Positions 23,688 to 31,451 of a stretch of 40,429 nucleotides of DNA are shown here, piece after piece. Under the pieces are notes generated by a model that worked only from the letters and a program-made list of their open reading frames with translations, was not told where the DNA came from and did no database searches. This stretch comes from Candidatus Gastranaerophilales bacterium (GTDB lineage: Bacteria; Cyanobacteriota; Vampirovibrionia; Gastranaerophilales; Gastranaerophilaceae), in the NCBI GenBank assembly GCA_947624935.1, contig CANQML010000007.1:1-40429 (forward strand), given 5' to 3'. A program made the position numbers and the translations under genes. Within the stretch, counting starts at the first letter, position 1. Each line of letters opens with the position of its first letter.

Positions 23688-24620
23688 ATGACAAAAGAAT
23701 TAGTAAAAGAAAATGTAGCAAGACAAGACGGTAGTCGTGACGCAATCCAAAGAAGAGCCCTCACCAGCGGTTGTAACACTCGTGAACTCGTGAACAACCG
23801 CTTCCTCTCCAAATCAGGAGAGGAATTGTGCAACTCGTTCCCTCTCCTAGTGGAAAGCGTGAGGGTTTGTTACGATGACGAATGCTATTATGCAAAACCC
23901 AATGTGGAAAGTGGCTTGCCACCTCACTTTACTCACTTACGTAAATGCTACGCGTTTACATTGGCAGAAGTCCTTGTTACATTAGCCGTTATCGGCATTG
24001 TTGCCGCAATGACTATACCGACTTTGATTAACAATTACCGTGCCGCTGAAATGAAAACAAGATTGACAAAATCTTATTCGCTTATAAGTCAGGCATTTGA
24101 GCTTATGAAAATTGATAACGGCGGTTATGTTGACCAAAACAGTTATTCCAAACAAACATTTGCGCCTGTTTTCCAACGATATTTTAAAACTGTAAAGGCT
24201 AATGTAGGAAAAGTAAATAATGATATGCCGTTTTACAAAAATTTTGCGGGAAATGCAGATTTTAGCAGACAACTTCTTGATGACGGCACTTTGTACCTGC
24301 CTGATGGAACATTAATTTTTATCGAGGATCCTTCAATACCTGCAAATCATGTTTTTATTTTTGTGGACATTAATGGCGTTAAAAAGCCAAATGTGCTGGG
24401 AAAAGATTTATTTGGGTTTTATATTTCAGATAACAAACTCCTACCTATGGGAGCAAATGACAATGCCATAAAAAAAGACAGGATGTTTGGTGACAGTGTT
24501 CCTTCCGATGAAGAAGATGATTGGTGCAATGAAACAAGTAATTCTCTACGTAATGGATTAAGTTGTACTTATAAAGCACTCAATGATAAGGATTATTTTA
24601 AAAATATTTTTGCTAAATAA
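23688..24620 (+). CDS. Pseudopilin with 89-residue repeat-derived leader
   Basis: 310 residues from ATG 23688, chosen because AAAGGAT lies seven bases upstream and because the minus-strand relative at 40139 has the same leader (MTKELVKE here, MKKNLVDE there). Residues about 20-85 are the translation of dispersed repeats (for example SGCNTRELVNNRF from the GCGGTTGTAACACTCG element). The pilin core FTLAEVLVTLAVIGIV begins at Phe90 after Ala, followed by AAMTIPTLINNYR and a mature part of about 221 residues. Prepilin peptidase would remove the 89-residue leader. Expression comes from a consensus promoter with a palindrome likely bound by the adjacent Xre protein. A typical prepilin leader is under 30 residues, so this is unusual. 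Ligand and assembly system are unknown. Confidence 0.83.
   Translation: MTKELVKENVARQDGSRDAIQRRALTSGCNTRELVNNRFLSKSGEELCNSFPLLVESVRVCYDDECYYAKPNVESGLPPHFTHLRKCYAFTLAEVLVTLAVIGIVAAMTIPTLINNYRAAEMKTRLTKSYSLISQAFELMKIDNGGYVDQNSYSKQTFAPVFQRYFKTVKANVGKVNNDMPFYKNFAGNADFSRQLLDDGTLYLPDGTLIFIEDPSIPANHVFIFVDINGVKKPNVLGKDLFGFYISDNKLLPMGANDNAIKKDRMFGDSVPSDEEDDWCNETSNSLRNGLSCTYKALNDKDYFKNIFAK
23767..23805. repeat. GCGGTTGTAACACTCG repeat, copy 2, inside a coding region
   Basis: Same element as at 1210 and 37828, here read in frame as part of the pseudopilin leader (residues about 27-40). Confidence 0.8.
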
Positions 24621-24913
24621 GGGCTCTTTGCACGGTTTTGCGGGTTGGCATAACTGACGGATAATCTGATTTGCGGAGTGCCATGGCGGGTTATTTGTGG
24701 ATTGCCACGTCGGGCTGCGCATTAAACGGGCACGGCTTTGCCTCAGCCCTTTGGCTTGTCCTCCTCGCAATGACGTGTACCCACGATGCCCCCTTGCCCC
24801 TTGCTCCTCAGGTGGGGAGGGAACCGTGACGGTATCCGTGGCACTTCACAGAGCCTAATTTATGTAAAGAACTTAACGTCTTGCGCGAGCGAGTAATCGT
24901 CTTAACGACTATC
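24621..24913. other. Repeat block between pseudopilin and fabZ
   Basis: No gene. It has a degenerate copy of the CATTGCGAG palindrome (24698-24774), a GC-rich piece related to the 5-57 repeat, and the GAGCCTAATT element with its CTTAACG words (24851-24910) that runs up to the fabZ stop. Confidence 0.8.
24698..24774. repeat. Degenerate CATTGCGAG palindromic element, copy D
   Basis: It keeps GGATTGCCACGTCGGGCTGC and the right end TCCTCGCAATGAC of the 86-bp family but has lost the left arm and carries a replaced middle. Confidence 0.7.
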
Positions 24914-25354
24914 TTATTTAAGCGCAAAAGTCATATCAGCTTCTACAACTACTTTACCGTCGACTTTTCCGATACCGTGTGCTTTGCAGACAGGTCCTTT
25001 GATTTTTGTGAGTTCGATTTCCATCTCAAATCTGTCACCCGGTCTTACAATATTTTTAAATCTTGCGTTTTCAACCCCTGCATAAAGTGCGAGTTTGCCT
25101 TTAAATTCTGGCAGTTTCAACAAAATCGGTGCAGAGCATTGTGCCAGAGCTTCCAACTGCAATACACCGGGCATGATAGGATTGTTCGGGAAATGTCCTT
25201 GGAAAAACCCTTCGTTCATTGTCATGTTCTTGTAGCCTTTGGCATATTTGCCCGGAACACATTCCGTTATTCTGTCAACAAGCAAAAACGGATATCTGTG
25301 CGGAATCATTTCCATAATCTGCATAATGTCAAAACTTAATACTTCTTCTGTCAT
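24914..25354 (-). CDS. fabZ: 3-hydroxyacyl-ACP dehydratase FabZ
   Basis: Dehydrates beta-hydroxyacyl-ACP in fatty-acid elongation, competing with lipid A synthesis for the 3-hydroxyacyl pool. 146 residues, standard length. IPHRYPFLLVDRI near the start and GHFPNNPIMPGVLQLEALAQ carry the catalytic His54 and Glu68 of the hot-dog fold. ATG 25354 follows AAGGAG. It is the last gene of the hldE-lpxD-lpxC-fabZ operon, two bases after the lpxC stop. lpxC and fabZ are fused in Bacteroidetes, and here they are separate but adjacent. The downstream side is repeat DNA with no terminator hairpin seen. Confidence 0.95.
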   Translation of the reverse strand: MTEEVLSFDIMQIMEMIPHRYPFLLVDRITECVPGKYAKGYKNMTMNEGFFQGHFPNNPIMPGVLQLEALAQCSAPILLKLPEFKGKLALYAGVENARFKNIVRPGDRFEMEIELTKIKGPVCKAHGIGKVDGKVVVEADMTFALK

Positions 25355-25356
25355 AA

Positions 25357-26163
25357 TTATATCTCCTTAATTTTGTCTTTTAACATCTTGGCGGTTTTTA
25401 TATGAACCGCATGTCCTGCCTCTTTCACAAGAATTTGCGCCTTTAAATTCAGCGGATTAATCCCTGTCAAATACAAATCGCCGATTAAGTCCAAAATTTT
25501 GTGCTTAACGGGTTCATACTCCGAGCGCAATCTTGTTGTATACCCTTCATCGGTCAAACCGACCGTATTATCCTGAGTTACCCCTCTTGCAAACCCGAGC
25601 ATCTGAAATTTTTTCAAATCCTTATAAAACCCGAAAGTCCTTGCCTCAATAATTTCATCGTGGTTTTTGGGGTTAAAATTCACCCAGCGGGTTCTCAAAT
25701 CCTTGTGGTCGTAATTTACCGCATAGGATATAAAAAGCTCCTCATCAGGTAAAATCACCATGGAAGTTTTGCCGTTCAAATAATAAACGGGTTCGGTTAG
25801 GGTATAAAAAACGGGTTTGGATTTTTCGATACCGGTCGCTTTGAAAAGCTCAACCCAGGGTTTTGCGCTCCCGTCAAGTGCCGGAACTTCAAATTCATCC
25901 ATACAAATATCAACCGAATCAATTCCGCAGAAAGCCAAAGCCGCCGACAAGTGTTCTTCAAGCATTACTTTGGATTTTTTATTGCCCAAAGTTACGCAAT
26001 GGTCGGTCGAAATTACGTTATCGAGATTTGCCTCAAAAGCCTCTTCGCCTTTAACGAAATATCTTATTTTCCCCTCATTTGACGGGAAAAACGTAACTGT
26101 GCAGGGCTTATTTTTCATAAGTCCGTTACCTGATATGGAAGTTTCTTTTTTAAGCGTTGTCAC
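25357..26163 (-). CDS. lpxC: UDP-3-O-acyl-N-acetylglucosamine deacetylase LpxC
   Basis: Zinc amidase that commits UDP-acyl-GlcNAc to lipid A. GTG 26163 is chosen as start because [18 protein letters not shown] then aligns with the family N terminus and GAGGA lies eight bases upstream; this gives 268 residues, shorter than the usual 300 or so. The zinc ligands are present: EEHLSAAL with His71, and [12 protein letters not shown] with His221 and Asp225. The catalytic base lies in KEAGHAVH (about 251-254). The start codon lies inside the end of lpxD (14-bp overlap), so the two are coupled. The acyl-chain tunnel loop regions look abbreviated, which accounts for the length. Confidence 0.93.
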   Translation of the reverse strand: MTTLKKETSISGNGLMKNKPCTVTFFPSNEGKIRYFVKGEEAFEANLDNVISTDHCVTLGNKKSKVMLEEHLSAALAFCGIDSVDICMDEFEVPALDGSAKPWVELFKATGIEKSKPVFYTLTEPVYYLNGKTSMVILPDEELFISYAVNYDHKDLRTRWVNFNPKNHDEIIEARTFGFYKDLKKFQMLGFARGVTQDNTVGLTDEGYTTRLRSEYEPVKHKILDLIGDLYLTGINPLNLKAQILVKEAGHAVHIKTAKMLKDKIKEI

Positions 26164-27247
26164 TGTGTTCTTCCTCAAAAGAATTGAGCATAGGTTCAAA
26201 TTTTCTGAATTTTGCTATAATTTCCTGCGCGTCTTTCATTGTCTTGAGCTGTTTTATGAAGTCTTTTCTCGGAACGGCAGGTATACCTACTATGATTGAG
26301 CGTTCGGGGAATGATTTTGTTACCCCTGCTTTTGCCGTAATAATCGTATCCGAGCCGATTTCGATATGATCCGCCAAGCCTGCCTGACCTGCAATTACCA
26401 CTCTGTCACCGATTACACAGCTCCCAGCTATACCGACTTGTGATATAATCAGGCAACCTTTGCCGATTTTACAATTGTGACCAATCATTACCAAATCGTC
26501 AATTTTGGTATCGTCACCGATTGTGGTGTTTTCAATCGTTCCTCTGTCAATTGCGGAATTTGCACCGATTTCGACGTTGTTTCCGATTACAACCGAACCG
26601 ATTGAAGGAATTTTATAAATAACATGTTTTGTGTCGCTTTCTTTGATTTCGCCGTCGCGTCTTGCCTGCTCGATGTTATCGGGATTTTCGGTTACAAAGC
26701 TGAAACCGTCTGCGCCGAGCGATACGCCGTGGTGGAGAATTACGTCGTTTCCGACTTGAACTCTGTCACCAATATTTACGTTCGGGTGGAAAAAGCAGTT
26801 TGCGCCAATTTTTACATCGCTTCCGATATAAGAATTTGCAAGAATTTTAGTGTTATCGCCGATTTGTGCATTAGCGCCGACAACGACATTTGGACCGATT
26901 GAAACATTTTGCCCCAGTTTTGCGGTAGAATCAACAACCGCTGTCGGGTGAACATCTTTATTAACCGTTGGCGGAACGTAGAATAAATTTAACAATTTCA
27001 TCATCGCAAGTCTGGGTCTTTCAACTTCAATCGTTGTTAAGCCGTCTATTTGAACCCCCAAAGGTACAAGAGCGGCTTTTGCTTTTGATTTTGCAAGGTT
27101 TGCAATTTCGTCTTCGCCAAGCGCCAGCGCCAAAGTGTTTTCATCTGCCAACAACGGCGGCGCAATATGTGTTATTTGTACCTCTTGAACTTTCGTTAAC
27201 ATCCCGTCAACTATCTTTGTTATCTCATCCGTTGAAAATGTTTTCAT
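26150..27247 (-). CDS. lpxD: UDP-3-O-(3-hydroxyacyl)glucosamine N-acyltransferase LpxD
   Basis: Adds the second hydroxyacyl chain to UDP-acyl-glucosamine in lipid A synthesis. The 365-residue protein has the N-terminal uridine-binding domain (to about residue 95) and then a left-handed beta helix of hexapeptides ([18 protein letters not shown] and so on). The catalytic histidine is His257 in [10 protein letters not shown]. The C-terminal helix ([18 protein letters not shown]) binds ACP. ATG 27247 follows AAGGAG, and the hldE-type gene stops 3 bases before it. It overlaps lpxC by 14 bp. lpxA, the related acyltransferase, is not in this window. Confidence 0.95.
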   Translation of the reverse strand: MKTFSTDEITKIVDGMLTKVQEVQITHIAPPLLADENTLALALGEDEIANLAKSKAKAALVPLGVQIDGLTTIEVERPRLAMMKLLNLFYVPPTVNKDVHPTAVVDSTAKLGQNVSIGPNVVVGANAQIGDNTKILANSYIGSDVKIGANCFFHPNVNIGDRVQVGNDVILHHGVSLGADGFSFVTENPDNIEQARRDGEIKESDTKHVIYKIPSIGSVVIGNNVEIGANSAIDRGTIENTTIGDDTKIDDLVMIGHNCKIGKGCLIISQVGIAGSCVIGDRVVIAGQAGLADHIEIGSDTIITAKAGVTKSFPERSIIVGIPAVPRKDFIKQLKTMKDAQEIIAKFRKFEPMLNSFEEEHSDNA

Positions 27248-27250
27248 ATT

Positions 27251-27718
27251 CTACTCCTTAATTTTATTAATCGTATTTGTCGTTGATTTCCCTTCTACAA
27301 ACTCTATAAATTCAACTCTGGTGTTGTTTTTTTTCATTATGTCCGCCTCGGGAAGTGTTTGCATATTGTAATCCGCACCTTTTGTGTAAACATCGGGTTT
27401 GATTTCATCCAAAAGATTTTTCGGACTGTCCTCATCAAATAATACCACATAATCAACACAACTCAAAGCGCTTAATATTTCCGCTCTGTCATTTTCACTA
27501 TTAATTGGTCTGCCTTCGCCTTTGATTAGTTTGACTGATTTGTCGGAATTTAACAAAACAAGCAAATAATCCGCAAAAGACTTGCTTTTTTGAAGATATC
27601 TTACATGTCCGACATGAAGTATATCGAAACAGCCGTTTGTTGCCGCAACGGTTTTTCCGCTCTTTTGAAGATTACGGACAAATTCCGCAATATTTTCTCT
27701 TCTTAACACCTGTCCCAT
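27251..27718 (-). CDS. rfaE2: D-glycero-beta-D-manno-heptose 1-phosphate adenylyltransferase
   Basis: Stand-alone equivalent of the C-terminal half of HldE (also called hldC), making ADP-heptose for the LPS inner core. 155 residues. TNGCFDILHVGHVRYLQKSK contains the cytidylyltransferase-like HxGH site, LNSDKSVKLIKGEGRPI and ENDRAEILSAL bind nucleotide and heptose, and TKGADYN lies near the end. There is no kinase domain, so heptose 7-phosphate kinase must be encoded elsewhere. It starts the lpx operon, at ATG 27718. The GT9 heptosyltransferase at 27818 is divergent, which fits a shared role. A role in glycerol-3-phosphate cytidylylation is less likely given the context. Confidence 0.9.
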   Translation of the reverse strand: MGQVLRRENIAEFVRNLQKSGKTVAATNGCFDILHVGHVRYLQKSKSFADYLLVLLNSDKSVKLIKGEGRPINSENDRAEILSALSCVDYVVLFDEDSPKNLLDEIKPDVYTKGADYNMQTLPEADIMKKNNTRVEFIEFVEGKSTTNTINKIKE

Positions 27719-27724
27719 GCTTGA

Positions 27725-27730
27725 ATTTTA
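27725..27730 (-). promoter_or_regulatory. Extended -10 box of the rfaE2-lpx operon, predicted leaderless
   Basis: On the minus strand TGGTAAAAT is followed by TCAAGC and ATG 27718. It has the TGN extension and the same six-base gap as the other boxes. Confidence 0.58.
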
Positions 27731-27817
27731 CCAAAAAAAAGCTTTATTGTCACTTTTTTTACAAAATAGACACATGGCTAATATAATTTTTTTCATAAAA
27801 TGCTACGATTTAGCTGT

Positions 27818-28822
27818 ATGGACAAAATCCTTGTAATCAGATACGGAACAATAGGTGACAGCATTTTCGCCAGCGCGTTCTACCGAGAACTCAGACGCGC
27901 GCTGCCTTTTGCAAGAATTGACATTTTGATTGACGAAATATCCGAAGGCGTTATGAGAAACTGTCCTTATGTTGATAAAGTTTATTTTGTTGACGGCAAA
28001 TACAAAAATCTGCTCTCTTATATATCGTTATTTAGAAGATATGACACAGTGTATTTTTTGAAAAACGATAATTTTTTCACGAAAGTTGCGTTTTTAGCGC
28101 GAGTTAAAAAGCGTATCGGGTTTGATGTTAAACGCAACAAATTTTTAACGCACAAAAGCCCTTACACCGAAACCCGACACGAAATCGACTGCTATTTGGA
28201 CTTGTTAAGAATTTCAGGCATTGAACCTTATAGCGATAAAACAGAATTGTGGCTTGATGAAGTCAACAACTTAAAAGCGCACGAAATTGTGAGCTGTATA
28301 AGTAACAAAAAAGTCTTAATCCACGCATACAGCAGATTTGCTCAAAAAAATTGGCTTGATGAATATTGGATTGAAGTTATAACATATCTTTCAAACGAGC
28401 TTGGCGCACAGGTATTTTATGTCGGCGGGAAAAAAGATGATTACAGCAAAATATCCCGCGCCCTGAAAGACAAACTGGAGATAATCCCAATCAATATGTG
28501 CGGAAAACTTTCAATCCCCGAAACTATGTCTTTGATAAAGAATATGGATTTTGTTATAGGAATAGATTCAGGGCTGATACACATGGCGGCAGCTTTGGAT
28601 ATTTCATCAATATTGCTCCATGGCCCCACTTCCCTTGACAGGTGGAAACCCAGAAGTGATAAGTGCCTTATTTTAACAAGAAATTTTGCATGTTCGCCTT
28701 GTTGTCTGCAATCGGGTGCGCCTAAATATTGTAAGAACAAAACTTCAGATTGTATGGAATACCTTACGCCCGATATAGTCAAGAACGCGCTGTCGGATAG
28801 GTTAATAAGTCCATCTCGATGA
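27818..28822 (+). CDS. Glycosyltransferase family 9, heptosyltransferase-like
   Basis: Second GT9 enzyme of the window, 334 residues from ATG 27818, preferred over an ATG at 27800 because DKILVIRYGTIGDSIFASAF then begins the protein as in the family. KVLIHAYSRFAQKNWLDEYW and VFYVGGKKDDYSKI mark the C-terminal domain, with MDFVIGIDSGLIHMAAALDI as the donor-binding loop and a cysteine-rich end (CSPCCLQSGAPKYC). It likely adds heptose or another sugar to the lipid A-core, in line with the divergent ADP-heptose and lpx genes. Its last 44 bp overlap the asd 3' end on the other strand. The start has an approximate -10 (TACGAT) but no Shine-Dalgarno. Confidence 0.88.
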   Translation: MDKILVIRYGTIGDSIFASAFYRELRRALPFARIDILIDEISEGVMRNCPYVDKVYFVDGKYKNLLSYISLFRRYDTVYFLKNDNFFTKVAFLARVKKRIGFDVKRNKFLTHKSPYTETRHEIDCYLDLLRISGIEPYSDKTELWLDEVNNLKAHEIVSCISNKKVLIHAYSRFAQKNWLDEYWIEVITYLSNELGAQVFYVGGKKDDYSKISRALKDKLEIIPINMCGKLSIPETMSLIKNMDFVIGIDSGLIHMAAALDISSILLHGPTSLDRWKPRSDKCLILTRNFACSPCCLQSGAPKYCKNKTSDCMEYLTPDIVKNALSDRLISPSR

Positions 28823-29810
28823 TTTTTTTGCAAATCCGAACAGCATTCAGCGCCGCACCTATTCTAAGGTTATCCGCGACACACCAAAGTGAAATCCCGT
28901 TTTCAAATGCCAAATTCTTTCTTATCCGTCCGACAAAAACAGGGTCAACTCCCGTTGCATCACGTGTTGTCGGATATTCATAGTTTTCGGGATTGTCTAT
29001 AACCTTTATCCCGTAAGTGTTTTTCAAAATCTCTCTGACTTCATCAGGATTAATATTTTCTTCAAATTCAATATCGACGGCTTCGGAATGCCCGTTATAT
29101 ACCGGAACTCTTACGGCTGTACAGGATATCGGGGTTTGCGGGTCAAGATGAAGTATTTTTTTCGTTTCGTTAACCACTTTCATTTCTTCTTTTGTGTAAG
29201 CATTATCGCAAAATACGTCTATCTGCGGGATTACGTTGAATGAAATCGGTTTTTTGAAACAAACATTATTAAATTTTTCGCCGTTGAGATTTGCTTTCGT
29301 ATCAGCGGTAAGCTCGTTTATTGCGGCAAGCCCCGCACCTGATACCGCCTGATAGGTTGATACTATAAGCCTTTTTATCTTAGCTTTTTCATGCAAAGGC
29401 TTTAAAACAAGCATCAACTGTGAAGTTGAGCAATTGGGGTTTGCAATAATTCCTTTGTGATTTTTTAAATCCTCATCGTTAACATAAGCAATTACAAGCG
29501 GAACATCTTTTTCCATCCTAAATGCCGATGAATTGTCAATCAAAACCCCGCCCCGCTTAACGATTTCGGGCGCGAATTTTTTGGAAACATTTGCTCCTGC
29601 CGACGCTATTACAATATTTACGCCGTCAAAGCTTTCGGGTTTTGCTTCTTCAACCGTATATGTTTTACCTTGAAAATCGAGTTTCGACCCTGCGCTTTTT
29701 GCGCTTGATAAAAATTTTATCTCGTTATATTCAACTTTTAATTCATCAAGAATTTTTACTATCTCTCTTCCGACAACTCCCGTTGCGCCTAAAACTGCTA
29801 TATTTGCCAT
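28779..29810 (-). CDS. asd: Aspartate-semialdehyde dehydrogenase
   Basis: NADPH-dependent reduction of aspartyl phosphate, feeding lysine, diaminopimelate, threonine and methionine. 343 residues from ATG 29810. ANIAVLGATGVVGREIVKIL is the dinucleotide-binding start, NSSAFRMEKDVPLV is family-typical, and the nucleophile is Cys127 in ANPNCSTSQL. Later VSTYQAVSGAG and VPVYNGHSEAV, the latter containing the catalytic His, are conserved. An upstream TTG (29825) is possible, but AAAGGG sits at the right distance from 29810. A TATAAT box lies at 29831-29836 on the same strand. The 3' end overlaps the GT9 gene for 44 bp, an unusually long convergent overlap. Confidence 0.96.
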   Translation of the reverse strand: MANIAVLGATGVVGREIVKILDELKVEYNEIKFLSSAKSAGSKLDFQGKTYTVEEAKPESFDGVNIVIASAGANVSKKFAPEIVKRGGVLIDNSSAFRMEKDVPLVIAYVNDEDLKNHKGIIANPNCSTSQLMLVLKPLHEKAKIKRLIVSTYQAVSGAGLAAINELTADTKANLNGEKFNNVCFKKPISFNVIPQIDVFCDNAYTKEEMKVVNETKKILHLDPQTPISCTAVRVPVYNGHSEAVDIEFEENINPDEVREILKNTYGIKVIDNPENYEYPTTRDATGVDPVFVGRIRKNLAFENGISLWCVADNLRIGAALNAVRICKKIIEMDLLTYPTARS

Positions 29811-29854
29811 CCTATTCCCTTTCAAAATTTATTATAGCATAAATAATCTTCATT

Positions 29855-29886
29855 AAAAAAAAACGACTCTTTATTCAAAAGTCGTT
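29855..29886 (-). terminator. Rho-independent terminator of the gene at 29919-30932
   Basis: On the minus strand AACGACTTTT and AGAGTCGTT form a stem around a small loop, followed by nine Ts. It separates this gene from the asd promoter downstream. Confidence 0.82.
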
Positions 29887-29918
29887 GGAAAATCAATAGG
29901 AAAAAGGGAAAGGAAAAT

Positions 29919-30932
29919 TTATCCGAAGGTTTTGAAAGTGCTTTCGGTGTTCTTTTCAATAACCTTCTCAACCGCATCCATTTCGGTTGATACTGCGTCC
30001 TGTTCTGTGTCTAATTGTTTCAATCTTAATTCAAGGTTTTTGTCTTCTGCTTGTATAATTGCTATCTTAGCGTTTATATCCTGGATTGTTTGGTCGTATA
30101 AATATTTGTCATATTCATACTGGTTCATTGCGTCATTGTAAGCATCCTGATCGGTTACTGTTGATGTTGTAAGCGCATAGGTTACGTAGTTACCATCCTC
30201 ATCGGGTATACTTATGGATATATATCTTCCCGTAGAGTCTTTTTCGACCCGAACATTGTCAACGCCTTTAATTTCATTAGTGGTCGTTGCCGAACCTATC
30301 GTATAACAGCTTACATTTGAAATAATTTCGTTGTTTGGGCCTGTGACCGGTTTTTGTAAATCCGAACCTTTGTAAAAATACGGCTGCCATGTTCCTGTAG
30401 TTGTGTTTTCCACATAACGAACGTACCAAGTGTTATTGCCATATTTCGCATTCAACAATTGTGCATAATATTGTTCTTCTTGTTGTAATTGAGTTAATTG
30501 TTCTTTTGACAGAGTTGAAAGATAAGGGTCATTTTGAACATTGCCATTGGTTTGTCCCAATGTTCTCAAAGTTTGAGCGCCGACCGTGTAAGAGCCGCCA
30601 TCTTTGGTTACAACACTTGTTGCAGCAGAAACCACAGCAAAATCATCTTCCCATTGCGAAAGATAACTCAATTTATATTCTCCGTCACCTTTTGCAATCA
30701 ATGTCGTAATCGAATTTGTTAAAGCCCCATCATTAAACGTATAGACCGTTTTTGTATAATTATCTACAGACGGAGGAACGGGCACTGCCATCCCAAGCAA
30801 ATCATTATAATAATTTGCTGATTGGTTAGCCAATGTTGTACGTTGCTGGTTTATTTGTTGACCCTCAAACTCAATATTGGTTTTTCTTGCTGTCAAACCC
30901 AGAAATCGGGCTTGCGATGCCGCCATTCCCAT
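29919..30932 (-). CDS. Unknown protein with MGMAASQARFLGLTARK N terminus
   Basis: 337 residues, no recognised enzyme. The start MGMAASQARFLGLTARKTNI followed by EFEGQQINQQRTTLANQSANYYN is very distinctive and, as I recall, recurs in paralogs of Gastranaerophilales genomes; no function is known to me. The first 40 residues are amphipathic helix. The middle (about 60-250) is rich in Thr, Ser, Asn, Tyr and Gly and probably beta. The end (about 265-337) is strongly heptad-like (IQDINAKIAIIQAEDKNLEL), suggesting a coiled-coil, similar in layout to secreted filament or flagellin-like subunits. No signal peptide. ATG 30932 has AAAGGA upstream. A clear terminator ends the transcript. Confidence 0.72.
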   Translation of the reverse strand: MGMAASQARFLGLTARKTNIEFEGQQINQQRTTLANQSANYYNDLLGMAVPVPPSVDNYTKTVYTFNDGALTNSITTLIAKGDGEYKLSYLSQWEDDFAVVSAATSVVTKDGGSYTVGAQTLRTLGQTNGNVQNDPYLSTLSKEQLTQLQQEEQYYAQLLNAKYGNNTWYVRYVENTTTGTWQPYFYKGSDLQKPVTGPNNEIISNVSCYTIGSATTTNEIKGVDNVRVEKDSTGRYISISIPDEDGNYVTYALTTSTVTDQDAYNDAMNQYEYDKYLYDQTIQDINAKIAIIQAEDKNLELRLKQLDTEQDAVSTEMDAVEKVIEKNTESTFKTFG

Positions 30933-31021
30933 TGTGTCATGTCCTTTCTGTTACTAATCATGTCGGCACTTTAGCCAAAAACTTTAATTTTTTGCCCTGT
31001 TTTGTTACAAAAACTTTACAA

Positions 31022-31450
31022 TTATTTTCTAAATCGGTCTGAAATGTAGCTTAAAATAGCGCCGCCGATTTCTTCATTAGGGTCAAAAAATGGCGCAGGG
31101 TTTGGGTTATTAGAATTTTGGATAAGCATTTTTACTAACGGCCCAAATGCATCCGGTATTTGCAGCTTTCTGTAAATTCCTGCCAAAAAGGTCTGAATAT
31201 TGGGAGAATTTGTATTGTTAAACCGTGAAAGAACGGGGTACATCTTGTCAATATCTTTAACCCCGTTGTCAATCATTTTGTCAACTATATAAAGCGTTTC
31301 CGTTACTTGCGCTTCGTTATTTGAATGCGCTAATATGTCCGTTAAATAAGGAATGGAATTTTCACGACAGTGCACAAAGTGATTGACCTTATTTTGGTCA
31401 ACTATCGTGTAATTTCTGTTATAACTCGGTAAAATTGGTGCTATATACAT
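31022..31450 (-). CDS. Helical-repeat protein of unknown function
   Basis: 142 residues from ATG 31450, one base after the stop of the upstream gene; the open frame extends further upstream but that part only shadows the preceding gene. The sequence is largely helical with two or three 35-45-residue units (YLTDILAHSNNEAQVTETLY, then IDKMYPVLSRFNN, then FGPLVKMLIQN) that would suit a HEAT-like scaffold. No catalytic residue, signal peptide or membrane span is apparent. It is the last gene of the three-gene operon beginning at 33579 and may act with the two membrane or ribbon proteins. The gap to the next gene is 90 bp with no hairpin. Confidence 0.65.
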   Translation of the reverse strand: MYIAPILPSYNRNYTIVDQNKVNHFVHCRENSIPYLTDILAHSNNEAQVTETLYIVDKMIDNGVKDIDKMYPVLSRFNNTNSPNIQTFLAGIYRKLQIPDAFGPLVKMLIQNSNNPNPAPFFDPNEEIGGAILSYISDRFRK

Positions 31451-31451
31451 A

